A DNA stretch of 40,442 bases from an uncultured Bacteroidales bacterium (GCA_944326385.1 CALVDT010000062.1:1-40442), one strand, 5' to 3'; counted from the first letter of the stretch, positions 8,336 to 17,485 are shown. Notes: generated by a model not told the origin, from the sequence alone. A program made the numbers and translations.

Positions 8336-8911
8336 ATGGCTGTACAATCTTCATTCAAGAATATGACGCTCTGCCTTTTCGCGGTATGCATAGTTTCGTC
8401 GGCTCTTCTTGCTGCCGTCTATGCGGTGACCAAGGAACCTATCGAGGTCGCAGAGCATGCAAAGACCATAAATGCCATTGCCCAGGTAGTTCCTGAGTTC
8501 GATGGCGAACCTGTCAGCGACACCATTGAGGTCGCCGGCAAGAAATATCCGTATTATGCAGTGAGCAAGGCAGGACAGCCTGCAGGATACGCTGTCACTG
8601 TCTCTGCATCAGGGTATGGCGGGGCTCTTACACTCATGGTCGGTGTCACCGCAGACAGGGTTATCTACAACACCACTGTGCTTTCACAGTCCGAAACCCC
8701 TGGTCTCGGTGCAAAATGTACCGAACCGGAGTTCGCTGACCAGTTCAGGAACTGGAATCCGGCGGAGAAGGTGCTCAAGGTCAGGAAAGACGGAGGTGAC
8801 GTGGATGCCATCACAGCCTCCACCATCACTTCAAGAGCATATTCACTCGCTGTAGAGACTGCAGTGACAGTGTATGATGCTATTGTCGCAGAAAATAACA
8901 AAGGAGAATGA
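8336..8911 (+). CDS. rnfG: Rnf complex subunit G, FMN-bearing
   Basis: A 191-residue subunit related to NqrC, with one N-terminal membrane anchor (residues about 8-31) and a periplasmic flavin-binding domain. The SETPGLGAK motif and the C-terminal DAITASTITSRA near residues 160-171 are the family hallmarks; a Thr in the second motif is expected to hold covalent FMN. The ATG at 8336 is preferred over an upstream TTG at 8330 that would overlap the rnfD stop. The end overlaps the rnfE start, which suggests translational coupling. Confidence 0.95.
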   Translation: MAVQSSFKNMTLCLFAVCIVSSALLAAVYAVTKEPIEVAEHAKTINAIAQVVPEFDGEPVSDTIEVAGKKYPYYAVSKAGQPAGYAVTVSASGYGGALTLMVGVTADRVIYNTTVLSQSETPGLGAKCTEPEFADQFRNWNPAEKVLKVRKDGGDVDAITASTITSRAYSLAVETAVTVYDAIVAENNKGE

Positions 8912-9504
8912 TCATGGGAAAATTTCAGCTTATAACAAAAGGTCTTATAAAGGAGAACCCTACATTTGTCCTCCTGCTCGGCATGTGTCCTACACTTGCC
9001 ACGACTACTTCGGCAATCAACGGCATGAGTATGGGTCTGGCGACACTGTTCGTGCTCGTCCTTTCCAATATGGCGATTTCGGCCACCGCTCCATATATTC
9101 CGGACAAGGTCCGTATTCCGGCATATATTGTAATCATTGCGGCTTTCGTGACCATCCTGCAGTTCATCATGCAGGCTTTCACTCCTGACATCTACAAGAC
9201 TCTCGGCCTGTTCATCCCCCTTATCGTGGTGAACTGCATCGTGCTCGGAAGGGCTGAGGCTTTCGCAAACAAGAACAGTGTAGTGGATTCAGCCTGCGAC
9301 GGACTCGGCATCGGTCTGGGCTTTACCATAGCCTTGACCATCCTTGGCCTTGTAAGGGAACTGCTCGGCAGCGGCTCGGCATTCGGACACAAGTTCATCA
9401 GCGGTGACGGTATCCTTGTTTTCGTGCTTGCTCCAGGCGCATTCATGGCTCTTGCATATCTGATAGTGCTGTTCAAGAAGGTGACAGCGAAAAAGGGCGA
9501 GTAA
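8908..9504 (+). CDS. rnfE: Rnf complex subunit E
   Basis: A 198-residue integral membrane subunit homologous to NqrD, with about six helices. The stretch LIKENPTFVLLLGMCPTLA near the N-terminus and the helix containing LGLFIPLIVVNCIVLGRAEA are characteristic; the latter includes the conserved membrane Cys proposed to ligate iron together with RnfA. ATG codons at 8908 and 8914 are both possible; 8908 overlaps the rnfG stop by 4 bp. rnfA follows 26 bp later. Confidence 0.96.
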   Translation: MIMGKFQLITKGLIKENPTFVLLLGMCPTLATTTSAINGMSMGLATLFVLVLSNMAISATAPYIPDKVRIPAYIVIIAAFVTILQFIMQAFTPDIYKTLGLFIPLIVVNCIVLGRAEAFANKNSVVDSACDGLGIGLGFTIALTILGLVRELLGSGSAFGHKFISGDGILVFVLAPGAFMALAYLIVLFKKVTAKKGE

Positions 9505-9530
9505 ACCGGTAATCTTAAAAAGAATCTGTC

Positions 9531-10130
9531 ATGGAATATATATTGATCATAATATCAGCGATATTCGTAAACAATATCCTGCTCTCCCAGTTCATGGGCA
9601 TCTGCCCGTTCCTCGGTGTCTCCAACAAACTGAGTACGGCGGTGGGCATGTCAGGAGCGGTGTGCTTCGTCATTACACTTGCTACATTGGTGACTTATCT
9701 GTTCCAGTATTATGTGCTGGTGCCTCTCGGTATCGAATTCATGCAGACCATTGCATTCATCCTCATCATTGCCGCTCTCGTGCAGATGGTGGAGATTGTG
9801 CTCAAGAAGGTCAGCCCGTCGCTTTATCAGGCTCTGGGTATCTTCCTGCCTCTGATCACCACGAACTGCGCCGTGCTCGGTGTGGCTCTCATGGTGGTGA
9901 CAAACGAATTCTCCTATGGCGGCGAGCCTCACATGCTGGATCTTGGCGAGTCGGTAGTGTTTGCATTCGCCACTTCGCTGGGTTTCGGTCTTGCGATGAT
10001 CCTATTTGCCGGCCTGCGTGAGCAGATCGCCCTCAACAAGGTCCCTAAGGCCTTCAGGGGGATTCCTATCGCGCTTGTGACTGCAAGTATCCTCGCCATG
10101 GCCTTCATGGGATTCTCGGGACTTGTGTAG
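9531..10130 (+). CDS. rnfA: Rnf complex subunit A
   Basis: A 199-residue integral membrane subunit homologous to NqrE and to RnfE, with about six helices. NNILLSQFMGICPFLGVS at the N-terminus and LGIFLPLITTNCAVLGVAL in the middle are diagnostic, and the Cys in each lies in the membrane half expected to bind the intramembrane iron centre with RnfE. It is the last rnf gene in the usual B-C-D-G-E-A order. Its stop is 3 bp from the start of a small TPR-like gene. Confidence 0.97.
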   Translation: MEYILIIISAIFVNNILLSQFMGICPFLGVSNKLSTAVGMSGAVCFVITLATLVTYLFQYYVLVPLGIEFMQTIAFILIIAALVQMVEIVLKKVSPSLYQALGIFLPLITTNCAVLGVALMVVTNEFSYGGEPHMLDLGESVVFAFATSLGFGLAMILFAGLREQIALNKVPKAFRGIPIALVTASILAMAFMGFSGLV

Positions 10131-10133
10131 CCG

Positions 10134-10412
10134 ATGTATAAAGACGATAAATCCGGAACGCCCGGGTCACCGGAAGAATGGTTCGGCCTGGGTGTTCTTT
10201 ACAGGCGCAGCTCCCGTTTCGGTGAGGCTATCAATGCTTTTTCGTCAGCTGCGGAAGCTGCAGCCGGGGAGCTTGCGTCCGTTTCTGCATCGGATGCGGA
10301 TGGGACGGAGAAGAAGGCTGCCCTGGAGGCTTTGCGCTCAAAGTCGCTTGCATCCATCGAACTGCTGAAAGAGATCAACGGGTTCGTCAATGCAGACCTG
10401 ATGAATCCGTAA
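10134..10412 (+). CDS. Small TPR-like protein at the end of the rnf operon
   Basis: A 92-residue predicted cytosolic protein with no signal peptide or membrane helix. Residues about 13-42 (WFGLGVLYRRSSRFGEAINA and the following Ala-rich helix) fit one tetratricopeptide-like helix pair. The rest is an Ala/Ser-rich segment and a Leu-rich helix ending INGFVNADLMNP. It starts 3 bp after rnfA, so it is probably translated from the rnf message. I do not recognise a named family. It might help assemble or dock the Rnf complex, but that rests on position only. Confidence 0.65.
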   Translation: MYKDDKSGTPGSPEEWFGLGVLYRRSSRFGEAINAFSSAAEAAAGELASVSASDADGTEKKAALEALRSKSLASIELLKEINGFVNADLMNP

Positions 10413-10500
10413 CTTGGCGCGGATTTCCGAGAAAAATGAATTTCTTATAGGTGATTTCCCGCCACATTGCGTATAAAATAAGACTAACCACACATAAGCC

Positions 10501-11187
10501 ATGCTGGAACTCAGACATATAACCAAAGTATTCCGTACCCGGGAAATGGAAACCTACGCAATCGATGATGTAAGTCTGGCAGTCCGCAAGGGGGAATTCG
10601 TCTCCATAATGGGTCCTTCAGGATGCGGAAAGTCTACGCTTCTGAACATAGCCGGCCTGCTTGACGAACCTACGGGGGGGGAGATCATTCTGGACGGACA
10701 GAATGTAGAAGAACTTGATGACAAGGGAAAAGCCTCGATAAGGAACAGCAAGATAGGCTTTATCTTCCAGAGTTTCCATCTTATATCTTCACTGAGCATC
10801 ATAGACAATGTTATACTGCCGTTGACATTCAGGAATGGCGTATCACATTCAAGGTCGGTGCAGAAGGCTGAAGCCTTGCTTGAAAAGGTCGGCCTCTCTC
10901 ACAGAATGCACCATTTCCCCGCACAGCTTTCCGGAGGACAGTGCCAGAGGGCGGCGATTGCCAGAGCCCTTGTGACCGATCCCGAGATAATCCTTGCCGA
11001 TGAGCCTACAGGTAATCTCGACAGCCGGAACAGCGAAGAGATCATGCATCTGCTTGAAACCATGAATGCGTCAGGAAAGACCATCCTGATGGTGACGCAC
11101 AGCGATGAGATAGCAAGGCATACGGGCCGGATACTGATGATGACGGACGGCCACATTTCTGTCAGCAGTAAAAATGCATCGTTATGA
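10501..11187 (+). CDS. ABC transporter ATP-binding protein (MacB/LolD-type)
   Basis: A 228-residue ATPase that would power the two FtsX-type permeases encoded next to it. Motifs in order are Walker A GPSGCGKST near residue 39, Q-loop FIFQSFH, signature LSGGQCQR, Walker B ILADEPTGNLD and the switch His in MVTHS. The family is that of MacB/LolD/FtsE-like ATPases serving mechanotransmission-type exporters. It heads a five-gene operon; its stop overlaps the next start as ATGA. A run of eight G (10674-10681) encodes part of the D-loop-proximal EPTGGEI turn. The 88-bp gap upstream shows no clear TAnnTTTG promoter. Confidence 0.95.
   Translation: MLELRHITKVFRTREMETYAIDDVSLAVRKGEFVSIMGPSGCGKSTLLNIAGLLDEPTGGEIILDGQNVEELDDKGKASIRNSKIGFIFQSFHLISSLSIIDNVILPLTFRNGVSHSRSVQKAEALLEKVGLSHRMHHFPAQLSGGQCQRAAIARALVTDPEIILADEPTGNLDSRNSEEIMHLLETMNASGKTILMVTHSDEIARHTGRILMMTDGHISVSSKNASL
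10674..10681 (+). repeat. Poly-G tract, 8 bases, in the ABC ATPase gene
   Basis: Eight consecutive G encode Thr-Gly-Gly-Glu (third base of ACG through the first base of GAG). A one-base change in length would frameshift the ATPase after about residue 60 and disable the export operon's motor. Confidence 0.9.
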
Positions 11188-12401
11188 AACGGCTGTTGAC
11201 ATATGCCAGACTCTCGTGGCCGGATATCCTGAGGCATAAGAGCTACTCTATCTTCGTAGTGCTCGGCTCGGCCATAGCTTTTGCTTTCATAACGGTCCTT
11301 ATGCAGATCTACTATACGGTAGCCTTTGACCGTCCTCCATTCTCCAATGCCGGACGCATTGTGAAAATAGAGTCTTTCCATGGCCGTGACGGTAAGGATG
11401 TCCGCGCTCTCAGGGACAGTGAGATGCAGGACTTTGCCGGTTGTTTCCCTGATGTGGAGTCCTGTGCAATGCTCTCACAGCAGCTTTCCAATACTTATGT
11501 CGGCGACGCCATTCATCCGCTGATGCTGTATTTCACGAATCCGGGATTCTGGGACGTGTTCGATTTCAGGTTCCTTGACGGGAGACCGTTCAGCGAGGCA
11601 GACATGAGGGACAGGGCACAAGTGGCTGTCGTCGAGAAGAATCTGGCGCAGGAACTGTTCGGGTCAGCCGATGTAACCGGAAGAGGATTCCAATACCTCG
11701 GCAGGACTTTCACGGTAGTCGGTGTAGTGGACAGCTTCATCGAATTCCCGGACAATGGCAGCGCTCTCGGCAATATATGGATACCGCAGATATTCAACGA
11801 AAAACTGAGTAACGACACTCCGTCTGCCTTGTATCTTCTGTTCAGCCGCGACCTTGACGCCAGAGAGATCAGGAACGAGGTCTCCACATGTTCCGTGTCA
11901 TATTTCAACGGGCGTGATATTATGGTGGATTGTCCTACTGAATCAGTCAGGACTCTTCATGACCAGCGCGGAGACGGATGGTTCTTCACCTGGGGAATAT
12001 GGGGCATACTGTTTATTCTCGTACTGGTGCCTTCCGTGAACATCATAAGCCTGAGTTCGGCCAATGCCTATAACCGGCTGCATGAGACAGGGGTTTGCCG
12101 CGCACTCGGTGCAAGTTCCTCGTCTTCTTTTGCAAATCTGATGACAGAGCATTCAATACTTGTCATCACCGGTGTGATTATCGGCATTCTGCTCGTCTAT
12201 CCTCTTACATCCGCACTGAATGCCGTGCTTGACGCCGGTGTGTTCAGGATTTCGCTGTTCTCCGGCATCGATGCCATGGTGATAGTGATTTTCGTACTGC
12301 CGGTCTTTGTCCTGTTTTCTCTGCTGTCCGGCGGACTCCCGGCGTGGAGGATTTCCAGAAAGAATATTGCTGACAGTCTTAAAGGGAATATCGTGTCATG
12401 A
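11184..12401 (+). CDS. ABC transporter permease, MacB/FtsX family (first)
   Basis: A 405-residue inner-membrane permease with the MacB layout: one N-terminal helix (about 20-45), a periplasmic core domain of roughly 220 residues, and three C-terminal helices (about 275-300, 325-350, 360-385). The C-terminal FtsX segment includes the family-typical stretch RLHETGVCRALGASSSS, usually read EIGIRRALGAS. It overlaps the ATPase gene by 4 bp and the second permease gene by 4 bp, which points to coupled translation and a heterodimeric exporter. The substrate is unknown. Confidence 0.92.
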   Translation: MKRLLTYARLSWPDILRHKSYSIFVVLGSAIAFAFITVLMQIYYTVAFDRPPFSNAGRIVKIESFHGRDGKDVRALRDSEMQDFAGCFPDVESCAMLSQQLSNTYVGDAIHPLMLYFTNPGFWDVFDFRFLDGRPFSEADMRDRAQVAVVEKNLAQELFGSADVTGRGFQYLGRTFTVVGVVDSFIEFPDNGSALGNIWIPQIFNEKLSNDTPSALYLLFSRDLDAREIRNEVSTCSVSYFNGRDIMVDCPTESVRTLHDQRGDGWFFTWGIWGILFILVLVPSVNIISLSSANAYNRLHETGVCRALGASSSSSFANLMTEHSILVITGVIIGILLVYPLTSALNAVLDAGVFRISLFSGIDAMVIVIFVLPVFVLFSLLSGGLPAWRISRKNIADSLKGNIVS

Positions 12402-13564
12402 GGTACGTTCTGAAGAATATATGGAACCAGAGAAGAAAACTGGTCTGGATTTCGGTTGAACAATGTGTCGTGTTCATCCTGCTTATGCTGTGCCTGACCT
12501 CAGTATTCAAGGCGCTGTGGCAATATCGTCAGCCGGGACTTCCGGATACCTCGGATACGGTCGTCATGACGTTCTTTCCGCGGCAGTATGACAAGACGTC
12601 CATAACGGAATCTTCAAGGGCGGCTAAAGCCATTTCGGAGAATCTGTCGGGGAAAGAATATGTCAGAAGTTACACCAAGAGCCTTTTCCTTGCCCCATAT
12701 CTAAGGGACGACGATGCCTATATGTCGGATTCCGTATCGTTTGCAGGGTCGAGATACAGGGCATACATAAAGGCTGCGGATGCTGCTGCGCTCGATGTCC
12801 TCAGGTTTGACCTCGATGCCGGAGAATGGTTCTCGGATTCGGGCATTTCCCCTGACGGGAAGCCCGAGTGCGTGATAACAAGACAGCTTGCGGAGGATAT
12901 GGGCGAAGAATCCCCGATAGGAAAGATTGTCTCGTTCGGCAACGCCGGTTTTGTGATAACAGGAGTGCTTTCCGGTATCAGACATTCGGCCTTCGAGCCG
13001 CCGGTACCGGCCATGATATTGAATATCGGCATGCTGGCTGCATCAGGAAGAGAGGAATACTGTTTCCGTCTTGACAAAGGACAGTATGACAGGTTTGCCT
13101 CCGATTTCGCGGATGAGTTCAGAAAATTGGGCAATGATGACATGTCGCCTGTACTTTTAGATGCCGAGGATACCAGACGGGAAAACATGTTCCCTGTCAT
13201 GATGAAACTCTATGCAATGTCCCTTCCGACCGTATTCCTGTTCATTTTTGCCTTGCTCGGGACATTCGGTGTCGTACAGCTGAACACCCGGAGGAGGATT
13301 GAAGAGTTTGCGGTGAGATTCGCCATAGGCTCTACAAGGGCACGGCTTCTGCGTGTCGTCCTTCTGGAAAGTCTCGTAGTGACATTCATATCGGTCGTCC
13401 CCGGCCTTTTGCTGGCATTCTTCATTTATGACCCTGACATCTGGAATGTAGCCGGAGTATTTGCGGCGCTTTTGAGCATAATCATTTTCTCGGTAGCGAG
13501 TACGGCCGTTCCGGCTTACCGGATCTCCAGGTTAAGTATATCGGGAGCTTTACATTATGAATAG
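12398..13564 (+). CDS. ABC transporter permease, MacB/FtsX family (second)
   Basis: A 388-residue paralogue of the preceding permease with the same one-plus-three helix layout. It has an N-terminal helix at about 20-40, a periplasmic core domain, then helices near 270-290, 325-345 and 350-375. RRRIEEFAVRFAIGSTRARL is the FtsX-type cytoplasmic stretch. The pair probably forms a heterodimer with the ATPase. Its last 8 bp overlap the start of the TolC-type gene, so the order exporter-channel-adaptor is one unit. Confidence 0.92.
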   Translation: MRYVLKNIWNQRRKLVWISVEQCVVFILLMLCLTSVFKALWQYRQPGLPDTSDTVVMTFFPRQYDKTSITESSRAAKAISENLSGKEYVRSYTKSLFLAPYLRDDDAYMSDSVSFAGSRYRAYIKAADAAALDVLRFDLDAGEWFSDSGISPDGKPECVITRQLAEDMGEESPIGKIVSFGNAGFVITGVLSGIRHSAFEPPVPAMILNIGMLAASGREEYCFRLDKGQYDRFASDFADEFRKLGNDDMSPVLLDAEDTRRENMFPVMMKLYAMSLPTVFLFIFALLGTFGVVQLNTRRRIEEFAVRFAIGSTRARLLRVVLLESLVVTFISVVPGLLLAFFIYDPDIWNVAGVFAALLSIIIFSVASTAVPAYRISRLSISGALHYE

Positions 13565-15053
13565 CGGGAACTGCATAAAGACACTTTGTATCCTGTCCCT
13601 TACTGTCCTGTGTACAGGTCTTCCGGCACAGGACAGGGATACCCTGGTGCTCAGCCTTGACGAAGCCCTTGAGATCGGCAGGCAGCAGTCCCTTGACTCC
13701 AAGGAAAGCATGAATACCCTCAGGATTGCATACTGGCAGTATCGCAATTACAAGGCAGGGCTATATCCCAATATCTCCCTTGACGGGACAATCCCCTCGC
13801 TGAACCGGTCGCTGTCTTCGTATCAGCAGTCCAACGGAGTGTACAAGTTTGTCCGGAACAATTACCTTACGGAGGATATTGCAGTAAATGTGACCCAGGC
13901 AATCCCTTTCACGGGAGGTACCTTGCGTCTGCAGTCCAGTATCCAGCGTATGGACCAGCTGGGGCAGAGCAATGTAGGCAGTTTCCTTACCATCCCGTTT
14001 GCGCTGCGCCTGGAGCAGCCGTTGCTGTCATACAATCCGTATAAATGGGACAGGAAGATAGAACCGGTGCGTTATGAGAAGAGCCGGACGGAATATGTGG
14101 CGGACATGGAAAATGTCAACATAACCACAGTCACCTGTTATTTCGATTTCCTCATGTCGGTATCACAGAGGAAAACCACCCTGCAGAACCTTGAAACAGC
14201 GAAAAGACTGTATTCGATAGCTTTGGAAAAAGCCGACATGGGATTATTGTCCAGAAGTGAACTGATGCAGCTGCATGTCAGTATGCTGAATGCAGAGTCG
14301 AAGCTGATAGAAGCGGAGCACGACTATTCGCAGAAGATGCATATTCTGCGGAACCATCTTGGACTCGACGATACAGTCGAGATTGTCCCGCAGCTGCCGT
14401 ATGCCAAGAGTCTGGAAAATATCGACAGCGGCATCATATGGGAGAAGGCTCTATCTAACAATCCTTTATATAAGGATTTTGAAGTGCGCCTGCTGGAAGC
14501 GGAGGAAAATATGGTAAAGGCAAAGCGGGAGCGTCTGCCGGATATCAGCCTTAATGTGGCTGTCGGCAACACCGGCAGCGATCAGAAATTCCTCCAGTCA
14601 TATACCGGCCTTCAGAATCTGCAGGTTGCCAGCATAGGCGTTTCGATTCCGATTCTTGACTGGGGCAGGCGGAAAGGTAATTTTGAACTTGCCCGTTCCC
14701 AGTATTCCCTCCTGAAAGACAAGGTCGCCAAAGAGGAAAACGATTTCAGGGAATCTGTGAGGACCCTCATCTCCAATATCATGGACCAGCCGAGACTTCT
14801 GGAACTGAGCCATTCGGCGGATTCCATTGCACAGGAAAGATACAGTATAGCCCTCGAGCAGTTCACTTTGGGCGATATAGGCGTAATCGACATCAATTAT
14901 GCGGAACAGGAAAAGGATGCGGCAAGGCAGAACTATATTTCACAGCTGTATCTTTCATGGCTGTTCTATTACAACCTCAGGTATGTCACTCTTTACGATT
15001 TCGACAATCACCGTGACCTTGTTTTTGACGAAGAAACAATCAAATTCCGATAG
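13557..15053 (+). CDS. TolC-family outer membrane efflux protein
   Basis: A 498-residue outer-membrane factor. A signal peptide of about 24 residues ends near LPAQDRDT. Two OEP-type halves follow, rich in long amphipathic helices, beginning with LSLDEALEIGRQQSLDSKES and closing with FTLGDIGVIDINYAEQEKDA. Such proteins form trimeric channels through the outer membrane and periplasm. It lies within the exporter operon, overlapping the second permease by 8 bp and preceding the adaptor by 3 bp, so it is very likely the dedicated channel for this transporter. Confidence 0.92.
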   Translation: MNSGNCIKTLCILSLTVLCTGLPAQDRDTLVLSLDEALEIGRQQSLDSKESMNTLRIAYWQYRNYKAGLYPNISLDGTIPSLNRSLSSYQQSNGVYKFVRNNYLTEDIAVNVTQAIPFTGGTLRLQSSIQRMDQLGQSNVGSFLTIPFALRLEQPLLSYNPYKWDRKIEPVRYEKSRTEYVADMENVNITTVTCYFDFLMSVSQRKTTLQNLETAKRLYSIALEKADMGLLSRSELMQLHVSMLNAESKLIEAEHDYSQKMHILRNHLGLDDTVEIVPQLPYAKSLENIDSGIIWEKALSNNPLYKDFEVRLLEAEENMVKAKRERLPDISLNVAVGNTGSDQKFLQSYTGLQNLQVASIGVSIPILDWGRRKGNFELARSQYSLLKDKVAKEENDFRESVRTLISNIMDQPRLLELSHSADSIAQERYSIALEQFTLGDIGVIDINYAEQEKDAARQNYISQLYLSWLFYYNLRYVTLYDFDNHRDLVFDEETIKFR

Positions 15054-15056
15054 ATT

Positions 15057-16301
15057 ATGATGGACAGGAAAATCCCGGAAGATACCAGAAGGAAAATCAA
15101 CCGGAAGAGATACATAAGGACAGCGTGCGGAGCTGCATTGCTTGTCTTGGTCACAGGTACGCTGGCAAGTGTACTCAAGCCTTCCTTGCCGGAAGACAGC
15201 ATAGACATGTCCACCGTCACACGCGGCCCTCTTGAAATTTCCCTTGGTGCGACAGGCAGTGTCGTCCCGTTTTATGAGGAGGTCATATCTTCACCTATTT
15301 CGACAAAAATCCTGGATGTATACAGGAAGGCGGGAGAGAAAGTCCACAAAGGCGACACTATCCTGCTGCTTGATCTTTCATCGGCCAGTGTCGATTTCCA
15401 GACAGACCTTGACGACATTGCGATAAAGAAGTGCAAGATGGACCAGTACAGGGTTTCTGCGGAAAGCAGGATAAAGGAACTCAGGATGCAGATACAGATA
15501 GAGGAGAAGAAACTCCGCAGGAGCGAGGCGCAGCTTCTGAACGAACATCATCTGGACAGCATAGGTGCCAGTACCAAGGACAAGGTGAAACAGATGGAGC
15601 TGGAATATGAAGTGGCCAGGCTTCAGCTGGACCAGCTCAAGCTTCAGCTTGAGAATCTGTATAACACTTCAGCTTCGGATATGAAAGTATATGAACTGGA
15701 GTACAGGATAGCCGAGAACAAGTTCTCGATCAAGAGGAAGACAATGGGGGAGGCCAGAATCGTGGCGTCTCGCGATGCTACTCTTTCCTGGGTCAACAAT
15801 CAGATAGGCACAAGCATATCCGAAGGGGAACAGCTTGCCATATTGTCCGACCTGAGCCACTATAAAGTGGAAGCGGATATCGCAGACAGCTATGCCGGAA
15901 AGTTCTCGGCAGGGGACAAGGCTGAAATACGTCTGGGCAGCAGCATGTTTGCCGGATCGGTGGCCAATATTGTTCCATCCGTTACGGATGGCAGGATACA
16001 GTTTACCGTCCTGATAGACGACAGTGTGAACGACGCTTTCAGGCCGGGACTGCGTGTCGATGTCAATATTGTAAATGCTGTCAAGGAAGATGTGCTGAAG
16101 ATAGCCAACCGGGCATTTTACTCAGGTCCCGGAATGTATGATCTTTGGGTTGTTTCCGGCAATGTCGCTGAGAAACGGAAGGTCAGACTTGGCGAGAACA
16201 GCTATTCCGAAGTCGAGGTCATCAGCGGCCTTGAGGAAGGTGACCGGGTGATTGTGTCCAATATGAACAGATATCGGGACAGGAAATTGAAAATCAGATA
16301 G
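15057..16301 (+). CDS. HlyD/MacA-family periplasmic adaptor (membrane fusion protein)
   Basis: A 414-residue adaptor that would link the permeases to the TolC channel. One N-terminal membrane helix spans about residues 22-40. A lipoyl half follows (PISTKILDVYRKAGEKVHKGD, near 80-100), then a long alpha-helical hairpin at about 115-235, the second lipoyl half (GTSISEGEQLAILSDL) and a beta-barrel/membrane-proximal region ending VISGLEEGDRVIVSNM. Either ATG at 15057 or the adjacent one at 15060 could be used. It closes the operon and converges on the outer-membrane gene at 16336 with 34 bp between stops. Confidence 0.92.
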   Translation: MMDRKIPEDTRRKINRKRYIRTACGAALLVLVTGTLASVLKPSLPEDSIDMSTVTRGPLEISLGATGSVVPFYEEVISSPISTKILDVYRKAGEKVHKGDTILLLDLSSASVDFQTDLDDIAIKKCKMDQYRVSAESRIKELRMQIQIEEKKLRRSEAQLLNEHHLDSIGASTKDKVKQMELEYEVARLQLDQLKLQLENLYNTSASDMKVYELEYRIAENKFSIKRKTMGEARIVASRDATLSWVNNQIGTSISEGEQLAILSDLSHYKVEADIADSYAGKFSAGDKAEIRLGSSMFAGSVANIVPSVTDGRIQFTVLIDDSVNDAFRPGLRVDVNIVNAVKEDVLKIANRAFYSGPGMYDLWVVSGNVAEKRKVRLGENSYSEVEVISGLEEGDRVIVSNMNRYRDRKLKIR

Positions 16302-16335
16302 CCGGTCGCGCTGCATCCGTTCCTGCAGACAGCTT

Positions 16336-16917
16336 CTAAAAGCGATATCTGAAAGAAAGCGTCGGGATGAAACCGTACCAGCCGTTATTGTACCATCCTG
16401 TCTTGCTCTTGAATACCACCTGGTCTGTGATGTCATCCACCCGTCTGGATATTCCGTCATTTACATGCATTCCGAAATATGGCCTGATGTCCACTGAAAT
16501 CTGCAGCGGAAACCAGAACGTGTATTCCAGTCCGAACTGGGCTGCGAAGGCAAGCATGAATCCGTAGTCGAGAGGATGATATCTGAAGCTCCCTTCCTTG
16601 TATACGACTCTGTCCTGCACATATCCCAATGATATTCCGGGCCCTGTGTACATGGCCCAGCTGCCTCTCTGCGTCCATGCAGGTCTGGCTATCGTGAAAT
16701 TATACAGTGCCGTGGCCTTGAATCCCGGTGCTCCGTTCCCTGCATAGCCGAAGTCCAGGCTTGCGTCTGTCTGGAGAAAGTTCTTCTTTCCGAAAGTGTG
16801 CTGGTAGCTTATATCGAAACCGGTCGCGCCTATACGGCCTCCCAGAGCACGCGGCTGGGCTGCCGTTCCGAGTGCTGAAAGTATGAATATCAGAGTTATT
16901 GTCGCTGTCTTTTTCAT
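16336..16917 (-). CDS. Outer-membrane beta-barrel protein (paralogue of neighbour)
   Basis: A protein of about 193 residues with a signal peptide (MKKTATITLIFILSALGTAA) and a small porin-like beta-barrel of alternating aromatic strands that ends in the outer-membrane-type terminus RYRF. It is clearly paralogous to the 17024-17485 product: both share QP+A-G-R-G, SYQH, TGPG/AGPG, GLEYTFWFPLQ and a C-terminal YRF. An in-frame extension upstream of 16917 would read through the neighbour's terminator and 3' end, so the ATG at 16917 (or 16923, two codons longer) is preferred. The function is not recognised. Confidence 0.8.
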   Translation of the reverse strand: MKKTATITLIFILSALGTAAQPRALGGRIGATGFDISYQHTFGKKNFLQTDASLDFGYAGNGAPGFKATALYNFTIARPAWTQRGSWAMYTGPGISLGYVQDRVVYKEGSFRYHPLDYGFMLAFAAQFGLEYTFWFPLQISVDIRPYFGMHVNDGISRRVDDITDQVVFKSKTGWYNNGWYGFIPTLSFRYRF

Positions 16918-16970
16918 TTCCATGGATTTTTTCCTGACAAACTTACGGAAAATATGCCTGAAATCAAAAG

Positions 16971-17003
16971 AAAAGCCGGCCTTGGAATCCCTGGCCGGCT
17001 TTT
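16971..17003 (-). terminator. Intrinsic terminator after the 17024-17485 gene
   Basis: A perfect 11-bp stem, AAAAGCCGGCC paired with GGCCGGCTTTT, with an 11-base loop. Read on the minus strand the stem is GC-rich and runs into T-rich sequence (TTTTCTTTT). It is placed 21 bp after the upstream barrel gene's stop and before the downstream paralogue's start. Confidence 0.85.
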
Positions 17004-17023
17004 CTGTAGACAATATATGATAC

Positions 17024-17485
17024 TCAGAATCTGTAGCGTACTGCAAGTGTCGGTGCGAAACCGTAAAGACCAAGTCTCCAGAATCCGGCTCCTCCGTTCC
17101 AAAGCGATACACCGATCTGAGGTTTGAGGTCGATGGCAAGCTGGAGAGGGAACCAGAATGTGTATTCGAGACCGACCTGTCCCTGTACTGCGATGCTGGT
17201 GCCGTGGAAAAAGCCGAGAGCCACACCCGGACCTGCGTAGAATCCCCATTCCCCTCTGTCGGTCCAGTTCGGCTGGGCAATCATGAAGTTATAGGTGGAC
17301 GAAATGTCAAGTCCTGAATATCCGAATGTACCGAGGTTGGCCTCAATAAAATCAGCCCCGTTGACATTGTGCTGGTAGCTGGCTTCTACTGCCCATCCAA
17401 GACGGAGGCCGACAGCCTTTGGCTGTGCTGATGCAGCGAACGCTGTTCCGAGCGCGAGAGCTGCAATCAAAATGATCTTTTTCAT
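17024..17485 (-). CDS. Small outer-membrane beta-barrel protein
   Basis: A 153-residue protein with a clear signal peptide (about 20 residues, cleaved near ASA-QPK) followed by amphipathic beta-strands and a C-terminal aromatic, AVRYRF. This is the pattern of a small eight-strand outer-membrane barrel. It is a shorter paralogue of the 16336-16917 product and lies just upstream of it on the same strand, so the pair arose by tandem duplication. It has its own TAnnTTTG promoter candidate at 17554-17561 and an intrinsic terminator at 16971-17003. The ligand or role is unknown. Confidence 0.85.
   Translation of the reverse strand: MKKIILIAALALGTAFAASAQPKAVGLRLGWAVEASYQHNVNGADFIEANLGTFGYSGLDISSTYNFMIAQPNWTDRGEWGFYAGPGVALGFFHGTSIAVQGQVGLEYTFWFPLQLAIDLKPQIGVSLWNGGAGFWRLGLYGFAPTLAVRYRF

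Noticed and set aside
16924-17280. Longer N-terminus for the second barrel protein
   Set aside because: It would run through the neighbour's terminator and 3' coding sequence; the internal ATG gives a proper signal peptide.
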